In this document: piece by piece, positions 42,357 to 51,912 of the stretch
Layout: each line of letters begins with the position of its first letter
Position numbering within the stretch: the first letter of the stretch is position 1
Assembly (NCBI RefSeq): GCF_900564145.1
Contig: NZ_UOOB01000002.1
Span: 558,001 to 622,000 of the forward strand
Length of the DNA stretch: 64,000 bases
DNA from: Comamonas sp. lk
GTDB taxonomy: Bacteria > Pseudomonadota > Gammaproteobacteria > Burkholderiales > Burkholderiaceae_C
Direction of reading: 5' to 3'
Made by a program: the position numbers and the translations under genes
Notes under the pieces: model-generated
Databases searched by the model: none
What the model was told of the DNA's origin: nothing
The model's input: only the letters and a program-made list of their open reading frames with translations

Positions 42357-43958
42357 ATGCCAAACACGAGCTACAAAATGGATCTGCGCCGCCTGATTCT
42401 GGTGCTGACCATCTGCAGCGCCCTGATCCCGTTCGCCAACACCTTCTACGCCGGCTATCTGGTGCAGCGCCAGCAACTGATAGACAACACGCTGGAAGGC
42501 CACTATGCCTATGCCACCAAGCTGGCCCGCAGCACCGATGATTTTCTGCAGTCCGCCCTGCAGCAGCTGGACTACAGCGCCAAGCTGCTGGGCCCGCATA
42601 TGGGCGACGAAAACTACCTGAGCCAGGAGGCGACGCGCCTGCGCCTGCAGACCAAGAGTTTCAACTCCGTCACCGTCCTCGACCACACCGGCTATGTGCT
42701 GGCCACCTCGCCCGATACCTTGCAGATCAAGGGCAAGACACTGAAAAGTGCCAACGTGCTTGAGGCCCTGGAGACCAAGAAGCCGGTGATCAGCTCGCCC
42801 TATCTGGCCATCACCGGCAATTTCATCATCTTCATTTCCCAGCCGGTGTTTGCGGCCGACGGCAAGTTCCTGGGCGTCGTGGGCGGCAGCATCTACCTCA
42901 AGCAGGAGAGCATGCTGGACACGCTGCTGGGCTCGCACTTCTACCACGACGGCTCCTACGTCTATGTGGTGGACAAGAGCAAGCAAATCATCTATCACCC
43001 CGACGGCAAGCGCGTGGGGGAAAGAATTCAGAACAATGCCGCCATCGAACAAATCCATGAGGGAGAATCCGGCCAAGTCCCGCTGGTCAACAGCCGGGGC
43101 GTGGAGATGCTGGCCGGCTATGCCATCGTGCCCTCCACGGGCTGGGGCATCGTGGCCCAGCGCCCCAGAGCCGCCACTCTGGCGCCGCTCAACGAGCTGA
43201 TGCGCTCCGTGCTCTACAAGACCCTGCCCATCGCCATCATCATGCTGGGGGTGATCTGGTGGAGCGCACGCCGCATTGCCAGCCCGCTGCGACAGCTGGC
43301 CAATGGCGCACACGACATGGACAAGCCCGAAACCGCGCAGAACATCCAGTCCGTCAAGTCCTGGTATTTCGAATCCCATGAGCTGAAAAAAGCCATGATC
43401 AAAGGCATTGGTCTGCTGCATCGCAACATCACCAAGCTGCGCGAGGATGTGAACACCGACCCCCTCACCGGCCTGGGCAATCGCCGCCATCTGGATGCCG
43501 CCATTGCAGAGTTTCAAGCGCAGAGCATTCCGTTTGCCGTGGTGGCCCTGGATATAGACCACTTCAAGCGGGTCAACGACGGCTTTGGTCACGATGCCGG
43601 CGACGAGGTGCTCAGGCTGCTGGCCCTGCAGATGCGCGAAGTTTCGCGCCTGGACGATGTTCCCTGCCGCGTGGGAGGCGAAGAGTTCCTGCTGCTGCTG
43701 CCCAAGGCACCGCTGCACAGTGCGGCCCAGGTGGCAGAGCGCCTGCGTGCGTTGGTGGAGAGCACGCCGCTGCCCGCTGTAGGTCGTATCACCGTGTCCC
43801 TGGGTGTGTCAGCCTGGCCGGATAGCGATGCCGATATCAAGACCGTTTTCCAGCAGGCCGATGCCATGCTCTATACCGCCAAGCGCGGCGGCCGCAACCG
43901 TGTGGCGATTTACGGCCACAGCGTCAGCCCCACCACACAGCCCGCAGCCCTGATCTGA
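42357..43958 (+). CDS. Membrane diguanylate cyclase with periplasmic Cache domain
   Basis: This 533-residue protein has an N-terminal helix (about residues 11-33), a periplasmic double-Cache sensor (about 40-275), a second helix (about 287-303), a linker, and a GGDEF domain (about 362-525). The active-site motif is GGEEF at 440-444, and the inhibitory I-site RLDD lies at 431-434, five residues before. It therefore should make cyclic di-GMP in response to an external small ligand and be product-inhibited. The ligand cannot be predicted. It is transcribed alone, with a terminator downstream. Confidence 0.93.
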   Translation: MPNTSYKMDLRRLILVLTICSALIPFANTFYAGYLVQRQQLIDNTLEGHYAYATKLARSTDDFLQSALQQLDYSAKLLGPHMGDENYLSQEATRLRLQTKSFNSVTVLDHTGYVLATSPDTLQIKGKTLKSANVLEALETKKPVISSPYLAITGNFIIFISQPVFAADGKFLGVVGGSIYLKQESMLDTLLGSHFYHDGSYVYVVDKSKQIIYHPDGKRVGERIQNNAAIEQIHEGESGQVPLVNSRGVEMLAGYAIVPSTGWGIVAQRPRAATLAPLNELMRSVLYKTLPIAIIMLGVIWWSARRIASPLRQLANGAHDMDKPETAQNIQSVKSWYFESHELKKAMIKGIGLLHRNITKLREDVNTDPLTGLGNRRHLDAAIAEFQAQSIPFAVVALDIDHFKRVNDGFGHDAGDEVLRLLALQMREVSRLDDVPCRVGGEEFLLLLPKAPLHSAAQVAERLRALVESTPLPAVGRITVSLGVSAWPDSDADIKTVFQQADAMLYTAKRGGRNRVAIYGHSVSPTTQPAALI

Positions 43959-43968
43959 ACATTGCTTC

Positions 43969-44035
43969 GGCGCTCAAAAAATCGCAATTCAATAGCATCT
44001 ATCGCTTACTAGATATTGGCTTGAGGCCAATTCAA
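43969..44035. repeat. Dispersed-repeat copy after the diguanylate cyclase gene
   Basis: The segment contains CAATTCAATAGCATCTATCG and, further on, CTAGATATTGGCTTGAGG. It is a weak copy of the repeat at 3605-3643 and lies ahead of a terminator. Confidence 0.45.
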
Positions 44036-44037
44036 CA

Positions 44038-44068
44038 TAAAAAAGCCCGGAATGCCCGGGCCTTTTTT
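44038..44068 (+). terminator. Rho-independent terminator of the diguanylate cyclase gene
   Basis: GCCCGG (44045-44050) pairs with CCGGGC (44056-44061) over a 5-base loop, followed by CTTTTTT. A-rich sequence on the other side makes it plausibly bidirectional. Confidence 0.85.
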
Positions 44069-44150
44069 ATCTCGAAGTCACTCATGCGATTGACCACAGC
44101 GGGATCCTGCCGCGCCGGGTTCAGATCGGCGGTGAACGCCGATTTCATGC

Positions 44151-45779
44151 TCAGTGATCAGGCATGACAGGCTCGGTCTGGGCGCTGCGGCCATCCAGCG
44201 CCAAGAAATGGTGGACTACAGGCTTGTCTGCCCCCTGGTGGTAGCGCAGCGCAGCGGCCTGCAGGTCGGCATCGGCCTTGGAGACGCGGCCATGCTGGCG
44301 CAGGTGCTCGGCCCAGGATTCGACCAGGAACCATTCGATCACGCGGCCCGGCTCGCCAGTATGCTCCGCCACACCCCAGGCATAAGCGCCATCACGGCGA
44401 CGTTCATGGGCCACCTGCTGCATGGCCTGAAAAAAGGCGGGCAGGTCTTCGCGGGCGATCTGGTACTCGATCTGGATCATGACCGGGCCACGGTCGTGGG
44501 CCACAGGCTCGGCCAACAACGGTTCGGGCCAGTGCTTGGACGGCTGCAGATCGGCCTCGCCAGTGGGCAGCTTGATGCGGTGGAAGATCAGCGACACCAG
44601 CACCAGGCCCACGGCACCGACCAGCAGCGTGACCTGCAGGCCCAACTGGCCGGCGATCAGGCCCCAGCCCAGGCTGCCCAGAGCCATGGCACCGTTGAAC
44701 ACCATGAGGTAGATAGCCAGACCGCGACCGCGCACCCAGTTGGGCAACACCGCCTGGGCCACGCCGTTGAGCGTGGTCAGCGCAAGAATCCAGCCCAGGC
44801 CCAGCACCAGCATCAGCACCACGGCCAACCACTGGGGCGGCGCCAGGGTCAGCACGGCCATGACAAAGGCCGTGACCACCGAAGCCAGCAGCACCAGGCC
44901 GTCGGTATCCAAGCGCTTGCGCAGTTGGGGCAGCAGCACAGCGCCCAGAATGGCCCCCGCGCCCACGGCGCCCAGCATCACGCCGTAGAAACCGGCCGTG
45001 CCGCCCAGCATGCGCCGTGCCACCAGAGGCAGTAGCGCCCAGACCGCGCTGGCGAACAGAAAGAACACGGCGGCACGCAGCAACACCACATGCAGCTCGC
45101 GGCTGGCACGGGCATAGCGCACGCCGGCCCGGAAGGCACCGAAGAACTGCTCATTGAGCGCCGAGGCTTCGGCCTTGGGGCGTTTCCACCAGATCAGGGC
45201 AGCGATCACGAAGACATAGCTGAGCACGTCGAGGCCGTAGGCCGCGGCGGCGCCGAAGCTGGCCAGCAGCAGGCCGCCGGCGGCCGGACCGATGGCGCGG
45301 GCGATATTGATGCCCAGGGAGTTCAGGGCCACGGCGCTTTTGAGTTCGCTGCGCGGCACCAGCTCGGGCACGATGGACTGCCAGGTCGGGCCCATGAGGG
45401 CGGCGCCAATGCCGCCCACAAAGGTCAGGGCCACCAGGTATTCCACTGTGAGAGTATTCGTCTGGGCCAGCACCAGCAGCGTGCCGCTCACGGCGCCTAG
45501 CAGCACCTGCACACCGATGAGGAAACGGCGGCGGTCCAGGATGTCGGACAGCACACCGGCGGGAATGGCCAGCAGAAAGACGGGCAGCGTGGCCGCCGTC
45601 TGGATCAGGGCCACGGCCGTGGGGCTGGACGAGAGCTCGGTCACCATCCAGGCACTGGCCACATCGCGCATAAAGCTGCCGATGTTGCCCAGCACCGTGG
45701 CGGCCCACAGCACGGCGAAGACGGGGATGGCGAGCGGCGCGAAGCTGCCCGAGGTGTTGGTGGTTTTGTTATCCGGCAC
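44151..45779 (-). CDS. MFS transporter of the EntS/MFS_3 type with C-terminal antibiotic-monooxygenase-like tail
   Basis: This 542-residue protein has twelve hydrophobic segments (about residues 15-410), with VLSDILDRRRFLIG as the loop 2-3 signature, and a soluble C-terminal part from about 430 with IEYQIAREDLPAFFQAMQQVAHERRRDGAYAW. The long form matches the MFS_3/enterobactin-exporter-like family, whose C-terminal part is like an ABM domain. The start is GTG at 45779, which overlaps the stop of the DoxX gene by 11 bases and has GGGAGG upstream. It is the last gene of the LysR-linked operon. Export of a small toxic product is likely, by context only. Confidence 0.87.
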   Translation of the reverse strand: MPDNKTTNTSGSFAPLAIPVFAVLWAATVLGNIGSFMRDVASAWMVTELSSSPTAVALIQTAATLPVFLLAIPAGVLSDILDRRRFLIGVQVLLGAVSGTLLVLAQTNTLTVEYLVALTFVGGIGAALMGPTWQSIVPELVPRSELKSAVALNSLGINIARAIGPAAGGLLLASFGAAAAYGLDVLSYVFVIAALIWWKRPKAEASALNEQFFGAFRAGVRYARASRELHVVLLRAAVFFLFASAVWALLPLVARRMLGGTAGFYGVMLGAVGAGAILGAVLLPQLRKRLDTDGLVLLASVVTAFVMAVLTLAPPQWLAVVLMLVLGLGWILALTTLNGVAQAVLPNWVRGRGLAIYLMVFNGAMALGSLGWGLIAGQLGLQVTLLVGAVGLVLVSLIFHRIKLPTGEADLQPSKHWPEPLLAEPVAHDRGPVMIQIEYQIAREDLPAFFQAMQQVAHERRRDGAYAWGVAEHTGEPGRVIEWFLVESWAEHLRQHGRVSKADADLQAAALRYHQGADKPVVHHFLALDGRSAQTEPVMPDH

Positions 45780-46176
45780 GGTGGCCTCCCAGGTCGTGCC
45801 AGGCGACGAGCAGCATGCCGCCCACCAGGCCCCAATGTTCAAAAAATGCGTTGGCTGTGCGCTGGCGTTCGGCCTGCGGCGCGGACCAGAAACGGTCGGC
45901 CAGCAAGGCCGCAACCACAGTGAAAGCCGCCAGCGCCAGGGCACCCGCCCAGCGGTACCAGCCCGAGACGATCAGCACCGAGGCGCCCAGCTGCAGTGCG
46001 ATGGTGGCCACCGCGATGGGCGCCGCCGGCGCCAGGCCGAACTGGCGCATCTCGGCGACGGCCCCGCCGAAGTTGCGCGCCTTGTCCACACCGCCTTGCA
46101 AGTAGGCGGCGCACAGACATAGCAGGGCCAGCGACTGCACCCAGGGTGCGGTGGCGGCGGTGCGCAGCGTGTCCAT
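45769..46176 (-). CDS. DoxX-family membrane protein
   Basis: This 135-residue integral membrane protein has four hydrophobic segments with the N-terminal LALLCLCAAYLQGGVDKARNFGGAVAEM typical of DoxX proteins. DoxX-type proteins are quinone- or thiosulfate-linked membrane subunits in some archaea; in bacteria the role is mostly unknown and often linked to oxidative stress. Its ATG at 46176 directly follows the TGA of the amidohydrolase, and its own stop overlaps the MFS start, so three genes are tightly coupled. Confidence 0.85.
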   Translation of the reverse strand: MDTLRTAATAPWVQSLALLCLCAAYLQGGVDKARNFGGAVAEMRQFGLAPAAPIAVATIALQLGASVLIVSGWYRWAGALALAAFTVVAALLADRFWSAPQAERQRTANAFFEHWGLVGGMLLVAWHDLGGHRAG

Positions 46177-48066
46177 TCAGACCGCCCAGCAGGCGCAGCC
46201 CAGCGCGCCCCAGAAGCTCTTGAGGTCGGCCACGGGCAGCTTGCTGCTCCAGGCCGTGGCGTGGGCGTGGCCGTGCATATTGCAGCTGCTGGCGCAGCCG
46301 CAATTCGCTGCTGCATTGCGCATCACGGACTGCAGCGGCGCGCCTTCCTGCACGCCCCAGGCGCCATAGCCCTTGAAGGTGCGCACGGGCGACCAGTCTG
46401 GCATGGCCAGGGGTGGGGCCGATTCGTCGAAGTCGGCGAAAGCGCCGGCGCCGTAGACCACCTTGCCGCCCACCACGGTGAGCAGGGCCGAGGTGTCGGC
46501 GATGTCGGACTCGGGGCAGGCGAAGAAATCGCGGTCAGGCACGATGAGGTCGGCCAGCTGGCCCACCTGAATGCGGCCCTTCTTGCCCTGTTCGTTGCTG
46601 AACCAGGTCACGTTTTCCGTCCACATGCGCAGGGCCTGGTCGCGGCTCAGGCAGTTGCGCTGGGGCGTGAGCTGCAGGCCGCCCACGGTCTTGCCCGTGA
46701 TGAGCCAGGACAGCGAGACCCAGGGGTTGTAGCTGGCGACACGGGTGGCATCGGTGCCGGCGGACACGTTCACGCCTTTTTCCAGCATGCGCTTGACGGG
46801 AGGCGTGGCTTCGGCCGCGGCGGCGCCGTAGCGCTCGACGAAGTACTCGCCCTGGTAGGCCATGCGGTGCTGCACGGCCACCCCGCCGCCCAGGGCCGCG
46901 ATGCGGTCGATGGACTTTTCGGAAATGGTTTCGGCGTGGTCGAAGAACCAGTTCAGGCCGGCCAGGGGAATGTCTTCATTGACCTTCTCGAACACATTGA
47001 GCGCGCGGTCGATGGTCTCGTCATAGGTGGCATGCATGCGCCAGGGCCAGCGGTTCTGGGCCAGGATGCGTACCACTTCCTCCAGCTCGCCTTCCATGCC
47101 CGGGGCCAGCTCGGGCTGAGGCTGGCGGAAATCCTCGAAGTCGGCGGCAGAGAACACCAGCATCTCGCCCGCGCCGTTGTGACGGAAGTAGTCCGTGCCC
47201 TGCTTGTACTGGGAGGTGGAGGTCCAGCGCAGAAAGTCGTCCTTCTCTTCCTTGGGCTTTTGCGTGAACAGGTTGTAGGCCAGGCGAATGGTGAGCTGGT
47301 CGGCATCGGCCAGCTCCTGGATCACGTCGTAGTCGTCGGGGTAGTTCTGCATGCCACCGCCCGCGTCAATGGCACCGGTCACGCCCAGGCGGTTGAGTTC
47401 ACGCATGAAGTGGCGCGTGGAGTTGAGCTGGTAGTCGCGCGGCAGCTTGGGGCCTTTGGCCAGCGTGGCGTAGAGGATGGCCGCATTGGGCTTGGCCAGC
47501 AGCAGGCCCGTGGGGTTGCCGGCGCTGTCGCGCACGATCTCGCCACCGGGGGGCGAAGGCGTGTCCTTGGTGTAGCCCACGGCGCGCAGGGCGGCAGCAT
47601 TGAGCAAGGCGCGGTCGTACAGGTGCAGGATGAAGACCGGGGTGTCGGGGGCCACGGCGTTCAGCTCGGCCAGCGTGGGCAGGCGCTTTTCCACGAACTG
47701 GTGCTCGGTGAAACCGCCCACCACGCGCACCCACTGGGGCGCGGGGGTCACATCCACCTGGGCCTTGAGCATGGTCATGGCATCGGCCAGGCTCTTCACA
47801 CCGTCCCAGCGCAGCTCCATATTGAAGTTCAGGCCGCCACGGATCAGGTGCAGGTGGTTGTCGATCAGTCCGGGCAGCGCACTGCGCCCACCCAGATCGA
47901 TGCACCGCGTCTGCGGGCCGGCAAGGGGCAGGACTTCGCGGTCGCTGCCGACGGCGCTGAAGCGGCCCTGGCTCACGGCCACGGCCGTGGCCGTTGGGTT
48001 GCTGCGGTCCAGCGTAGTGAAGCGGCCGTTGAACAGGATCAGGTCGGGGGTGGTGGACTGGGTCAT
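46177..48066 (-). CDS. YtcJ-like amidohydrolase with Cys/His-rich C-terminal tail
   Basis: This 629-residue metal-dependent hydrolase has the N-terminal sheet and LPGLIDNHLHLIRGG at about residues 64-78 with the two metal His, a GTDATRVASYNPW segment late in the barrel (metal Asp), and the YtcJ/N-substituted-formamide-deformylase layout. The last about 45 residues are extra: NCGCASSCNMHGHAHATAW followed by FWGALGCACWAV, with six Cys and three His. This could bind metal. Substrate unknown. It is the third gene of the LysR-linked operon. Confidence 0.86.
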   Translation of the reverse strand: MTQSTTPDLILFNGRFTTLDRSNPTATAVAVSQGRFSAVGSDREVLPLAGPQTRCIDLGGRSALPGLIDNHLHLIRGGLNFNMELRWDGVKSLADAMTMLKAQVDVTPAPQWVRVVGGFTEHQFVEKRLPTLAELNAVAPDTPVFILHLYDRALLNAAALRAVGYTKDTPSPPGGEIVRDSAGNPTGLLLAKPNAAILYATLAKGPKLPRDYQLNSTRHFMRELNRLGVTGAIDAGGGMQNYPDDYDVIQELADADQLTIRLAYNLFTQKPKEEKDDFLRWTSTSQYKQGTDYFRHNGAGEMLVFSAADFEDFRQPQPELAPGMEGELEEVVRILAQNRWPWRMHATYDETIDRALNVFEKVNEDIPLAGLNWFFDHAETISEKSIDRIAALGGGVAVQHRMAYQGEYFVERYGAAAAEATPPVKRMLEKGVNVSAGTDATRVASYNPWVSLSWLITGKTVGGLQLTPQRNCLSRDQALRMWTENVTWFSNEQGKKGRIQVGQLADLIVPDRDFFACPESDIADTSALLTVVGGKVVYGAGAFADFDESAPPLAMPDWSPVRTFKGYGAWGVQEGAPLQSVMRNAAANCGCASSCNMHGHAHATAWSSKLPVADLKSFWGALGCACWAV

Positions 48067-48170
48067 GGATGTCTCTGGAATTTCAACGGCGCGGCGAGTG
48101 CGCCAGATTTCGTAGCGTGCAGACCGCAGGTGCGAGATCGGTCTGCACGGCAGAAAGATGGTGCGCTCTT

Positions 48171-48848
48171 TTAGCCTTCGTGGGCACCAAACATGGTCTT
48201 GGCGTAAGTGATGCCGATGCCGTAGCCGCCGCCCAGCTTCTTGGCGATGCCCGTGGTCATGTCATAGGTCTCGGTACGGGCCCAGTCACGCTGCATTTCC
48301 AGCAGGTATTGCAGCGAGGTGATGGGCTGGGCGCCGGCCTGGACCATGCGTTCCATGGCGCGGTTGTGCGCTTCGGTGGAGATGTCGCCGCAGGCATCGG
48401 CGATCACGAAGACTTCAAAACCCTGATCCAGAGCCGACAGGGCCGGGCCGACGATGCATACGCTGGTCCACAGGCCGGCCAGCACGATGCGCGGCTTGCC
48501 GATCTCGTTGACCTTCTTAATGACGGCCTCGTCTTCCCAGGTGTTCATCGAGGTACGGTCCAGCAGGGTCTGACCGGGGAAAGGCGCGGTCACTTCCTCG
48601 AACATGGGACCGGAGAAGCTTTTTTCGGCCACGGTGGTCAGGATGGTGGAGGCGCCGAAGCCGGCGGCGGCCGAAGCGACCAGGGCGGCGCTGGAGCGCA
48701 GTTGCACGGGGTCGATGGAGTGCGTGGCAAAAGCCATCTGCGACTGGAAGTCGATCATGATCAGCGTGTGGTCATGGGGATTGAGCAGCTTGGCACCGGG
48801 TTGGGCGACAGCGACGGGACGGGCGATGGAAGCGTTGGTGTTGGACAT
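48171..48848 (-). CDS. Isochorismatase-like cysteine hydrolase (YcaC type)
   Basis: This 225-residue protein has the cysteine-hydrolase fold: MIDFQSQMAF with the catalytic Asp at about residue 33, a Lys in the middle region (ILTTVAEKSF), and the nucleophile Cys in LAGLWTSVCIVGPAL at about 128-142. The GGGYGIGITYAKTMFGAH tail matches YcaC-like proteins of unknown substrate. CGGAGT precedes the ATG at 48848. It is the second gene of the LysR-linked operon, between pirin and amidohydrolase genes. Confidence 0.9.
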   Translation of the reverse strand: MSNTNASIARPVAVAQPGAKLLNPHDHTLIMIDFQSQMAFATHSIDPVQLRSSAALVASAAAGFGASTILTTVAEKSFSGPMFEEVTAPFPGQTLLDRTSMNTWEDEAVIKKVNEIGKPRIVLAGLWTSVCIVGPALSALDQGFEVFVIADACGDISTEAHNRAMERMVQAGAQPITSLQYLLEMQRDWARTETYDMTTGIAKKLGGGYGIGITYAKTMFGAHEG

Positions 48849-48932
48849 GTTGGTACTCCGGGTCAAAGATGAAAGCGAGGTTGAGGGCGAAACAAGAAAG
48901 CGTTATGAAAACAGGGGGCAGAAAGCAGCTGC

Positions 48933-49652
<720 letters not shown>

Positions 49653-49787
49653 TTCATCTCCTATGAAATCGATGGGTTTCACACTTCCTGCTGCGATCCG
49701 GTTTTGCCGTTTTTCGCTGCGCTCCGTGTTGCGATGAATGGAGTATCGGCGGCCACGAAAGGTGGAATGTTGAAAGAAAAATGCTTT

Positions 49788-49810
49788 AATCATCGAAAAT
49801 TTCGATGATT
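49788..49810. promoter_or_regulatory. LysR-type operator between pirin operon and regulator
   Basis: Two perfect 11-bp arms, AATCATCGAAA and TTTCGATGATT, flank a single central A (49788-49810). The inner ATCGAAAATTTCGAT fits the T-N11-A rule for LysR sites. It lies 20 bases before the LysR ATG and about 140 bases before pirin. Confidence 0.82.
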
Positions 49811-49829
49811 GTTTTTTACGCAATTCACC

Positions 49830-50732
49830 ATGCTCAAGCTATCCCTGGAAGCCATTGAACTCGTGGACGCCATCGCACGCTATGGCTCCTTCGCCAGCGC
49901 AGCCGAACGCCTGCACAAGGTGCCGTCGACCATCTCCTATGCCGTCTCCAAGCTGGAGGAGCAACTGGGCCTGAACCTGTTCATGCGCAACGGTCCGCGC
50001 GTCAGCCTCACGCCTGCGGGCGAGGAACTGCTCAAGGAAGGGCGCTGGCTGCTGGCGGCGGCACGCCAACTCGAGTCCCGGCTGCATCAGGTGGCTACGG
50101 GCTTTGAAACCGAGATCCGACTGGTGCATGACTCACTGATTCCCACCAGCGCCTTCGGCCCCGAAATCCAGGCTTTCGAGGCCTTGAACAGCGGCACGCG
50201 CCTTCGCATAGGCAGCGAGACACTGACCGGCACCTGGGAAGCCCTGCGCGAAGGCCGGGCCGATCTGGTGGTGGCAGCAGGTGAAGGCCCGGCCGGCGGC
50301 GGCTACAAGGCGGTGGCCGTGGGCCAGCTGGATTTTGTGTTCTGCGTGACGGCCAGCCATCCGTTGACCCGCCTGGGCCGCCCCCTGGCACGCAGCGATC
50401 TGCTGGAGCACACGGCCGTGGTCGTGGGCGACGGCGCGCGTTCGCTGACCGACCGCACGGTGGGCTTGCTGGCGGGTCAGCGCCGCATCACCGTGCCCAA
50501 TATGCAGGCCAAAATCCAATGCCAGCTTGCCGGCCTGGGGCTTGGCTTCCTGCCGCGCGCCTGCGTGCGTGTGGAACTGGAAACGGGGATGCTGGTGGAA
50601 CTGCCGGTGGAGGAACCGCGCCCGCCCGAGACCTTCTGGCTGGCCTGGCGCAGCGATGCGCGCGGCCGTGCCCAGCAGTGGTGGCGCGAGCGCCTGAGCC
50701 GCCAGTTGCTGCCCGGCATACTCCCCTATTGA
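49830..50732 (+). CDS. LysR-family transcriptional regulator
   Basis: This 300-residue regulator has the LysR helix-turn-helix at about residues 5-60 (GSFASAAERLHKVPSTISYAVSKLEEQLG) and a periplasmic-binding-like effector domain (about 90-290). The ATG at 49830 is chosen over TTG at 49809, which would overlap the operator. It is divergent from the five-gene pirin operon with a near-perfect palindrome between them, so it should autoregulate and control that operon. The effector is unknown. Confidence 0.93.
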   Translation: MLKLSLEAIELVDAIARYGSFASAAERLHKVPSTISYAVSKLEEQLGLNLFMRNGPRVSLTPAGEELLKEGRWLLAAARQLESRLHQVATGFETEIRLVHDSLIPTSAFGPEIQAFEALNSGTRLRIGSETLTGTWEALREGRADLVVAAGEGPAGGGYKAVAVGQLDFVFCVTASHPLTRLGRPLARSDLLEHTAVVVGDGARSLTDRTVGLLAGQRRITVPNMQAKIQCQLAGLGLGFLPRACVRVELETGMLVELPVEEPRPPETFWLAWRSDARGRAQQWWRERLSRQLLPGILPY

Positions 50733-50733
50733 A

Positions 50734-50766
50734 AACAGCCCTGCAACGCAAGGTTGCAGGGCTGTT
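50734..50766. terminator. Bidirectional terminator between LysR and Bug genes
   Basis: AACAGCCCTGCAAC (50734-50747) pairs perfectly with 50753-50766 over GCAAG. It starts right after the LysR stop; on the minus strand TTTTCA follows. Confidence 0.85.
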
Positions 50767-50830
50767 GCTATGCAGGCCGACGAGGACTTGCATGGCTGTT
50801 CAAGCCATGCGCCATGACCTGACCGAACGC

Positions 50831-51808
50831 TCAGTCCAGCTTCACACCGGCGGCCTTGATGACCGCGCCCCAGCGCTTGGCTTCGGCGCGGGCCAGGGCG
50901 TGGAATTGCTCGGGTGTGCCGGGCAGGGCTTCCATGCCGAAGTCCGCCATGCGCTTGACCACGGCGGGGTCCAGCAGCGCCTTGTTCAGATCGGCATTGA
51001 GGCGCTGAACGATGGCTGGCGGCAAGCCCTTGGGGCCCAGAATGCCCTGGAAGGCATAGACCTCGGAATCCTTGACGCCCAGCTCGGCCAGCGTGGGCAC
51101 GTTGGGCAGATTGGGCACGCGCTTGGCCGTGCCTATGGCCAGGGCACGTACCTTGCCGGATTGGATCATGGGCAGGCCCGAGGCCAGGTCCAGGAACATG
51201 CAAGGCACCTGGCCGCCCATCACATCGGCCACGGCGGGGGCGGCGCCCTTGTAAGGGATATGGGTCAGGAAGGTGCCGGTGCGGTTCTTGAACAGCTCCA
51301 TGGCCAGATGGTGAGGCGAGCCATTGCCTGGCGAGGCGTAGTTGAGCTTGCCGGGGTTGGCCTTGGCATAGGCCAGGAATTCCTTGAAATCCTTGGCTTC
51401 GAAATTCGGGTTGACCACCAGCGCCAGCGGGAAACGGCTGATGCCACCCACATACGTGAAGTCTTTTTCCGGGCTGAAGGGCAGCTTGCTGAACAGGTGC
51501 TCGTTGAAGGCCAGGATGGCGTTGTCCGCCGACATGATGGTGTAGCCGTCGGGCTTGGCCGAGGCCACCATCTGGCCGCCGATATTGGTGGCAGCACCCG
51601 GGCGGTTGTCCACCACGATGGTCTGGTTCAGCGTCTTGCGCATGGACTCGGCCACGGTGCGGGCCAGCACATCGGTGCCGCCGCCCGGTGGGTAAGGCAC
51701 AACCCAACGCACGGGGTTGGCAGGCCATTCCTGCGCCATGGCAAAAGGCGAAGCGGCTGCAGCCGAGCTGGCAGCCACAGCGGCCAGAAATTGACGACGA
51801 TCCATCAT
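50831..51808 (-). CDS. Bug/TctC-family periplasmic binding protein
   Basis: This 325-residue receptor has an N-terminal signal that begins MMDRRQFLAAVAASSAAAA and may be Tat-like, then the Bug motifs VRWVVPYPPGGGTDVLAR at about residues 33-50, DGYTIM at about 87-92, and HIPYKGAAPAVADVMGGQVPCM at about 182-203. AAGGAGACA precedes the ATG. It is monocistronic with a terminator downstream. No membrane partner genes are near. The ligand is unknown. Confidence 0.92.
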   Translation of the reverse strand: MMDRRQFLAAVAASSAAAASPFAMAQEWPANPVRWVVPYPPGGGTDVLARTVAESMRKTLNQTIVVDNRPGAATNIGGQMVASAKPDGYTIMSADNAILAFNEHLFSKLPFSPEKDFTYVGGISRFPLALVVNPNFEAKDFKEFLAYAKANPGKLNYASPGNGSPHHLAMELFKNRTGTFLTHIPYKGAAPAVADVMGGQVPCMFLDLASGLPMIQSGKVRALAIGTAKRVPNLPNVPTLAELGVKDSEVYAFQGILGPKGLPPAIVQRLNADLNKALLDPAVVKRMADFGMEALPGTPEQFHALARAEAKRWGAVIKAAGVKLD

Positions 51809-51880
51809 TTGTCTCCTTGGGGGTGATGTGTGGGTGTTGAAATCGAGATTCAGACCCCGCGCCCTCTGCCGTTTATTGTT

Positions 51881-51912
51881 TTTGATAGCAGCTGGCGCTT
51901 GTCTTTATTGCG
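51881..51912. repeat. Dispersed-repeat half-copy after the TraB-like gene
   Basis: TTTTTGATAGCAGCTGGCGC (51883-51902) is the right-hand arm form of the family at 3605-3643. It ends at the stop codon region of the gene at 51905 and overlaps its last codons. Confidence 0.55.
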
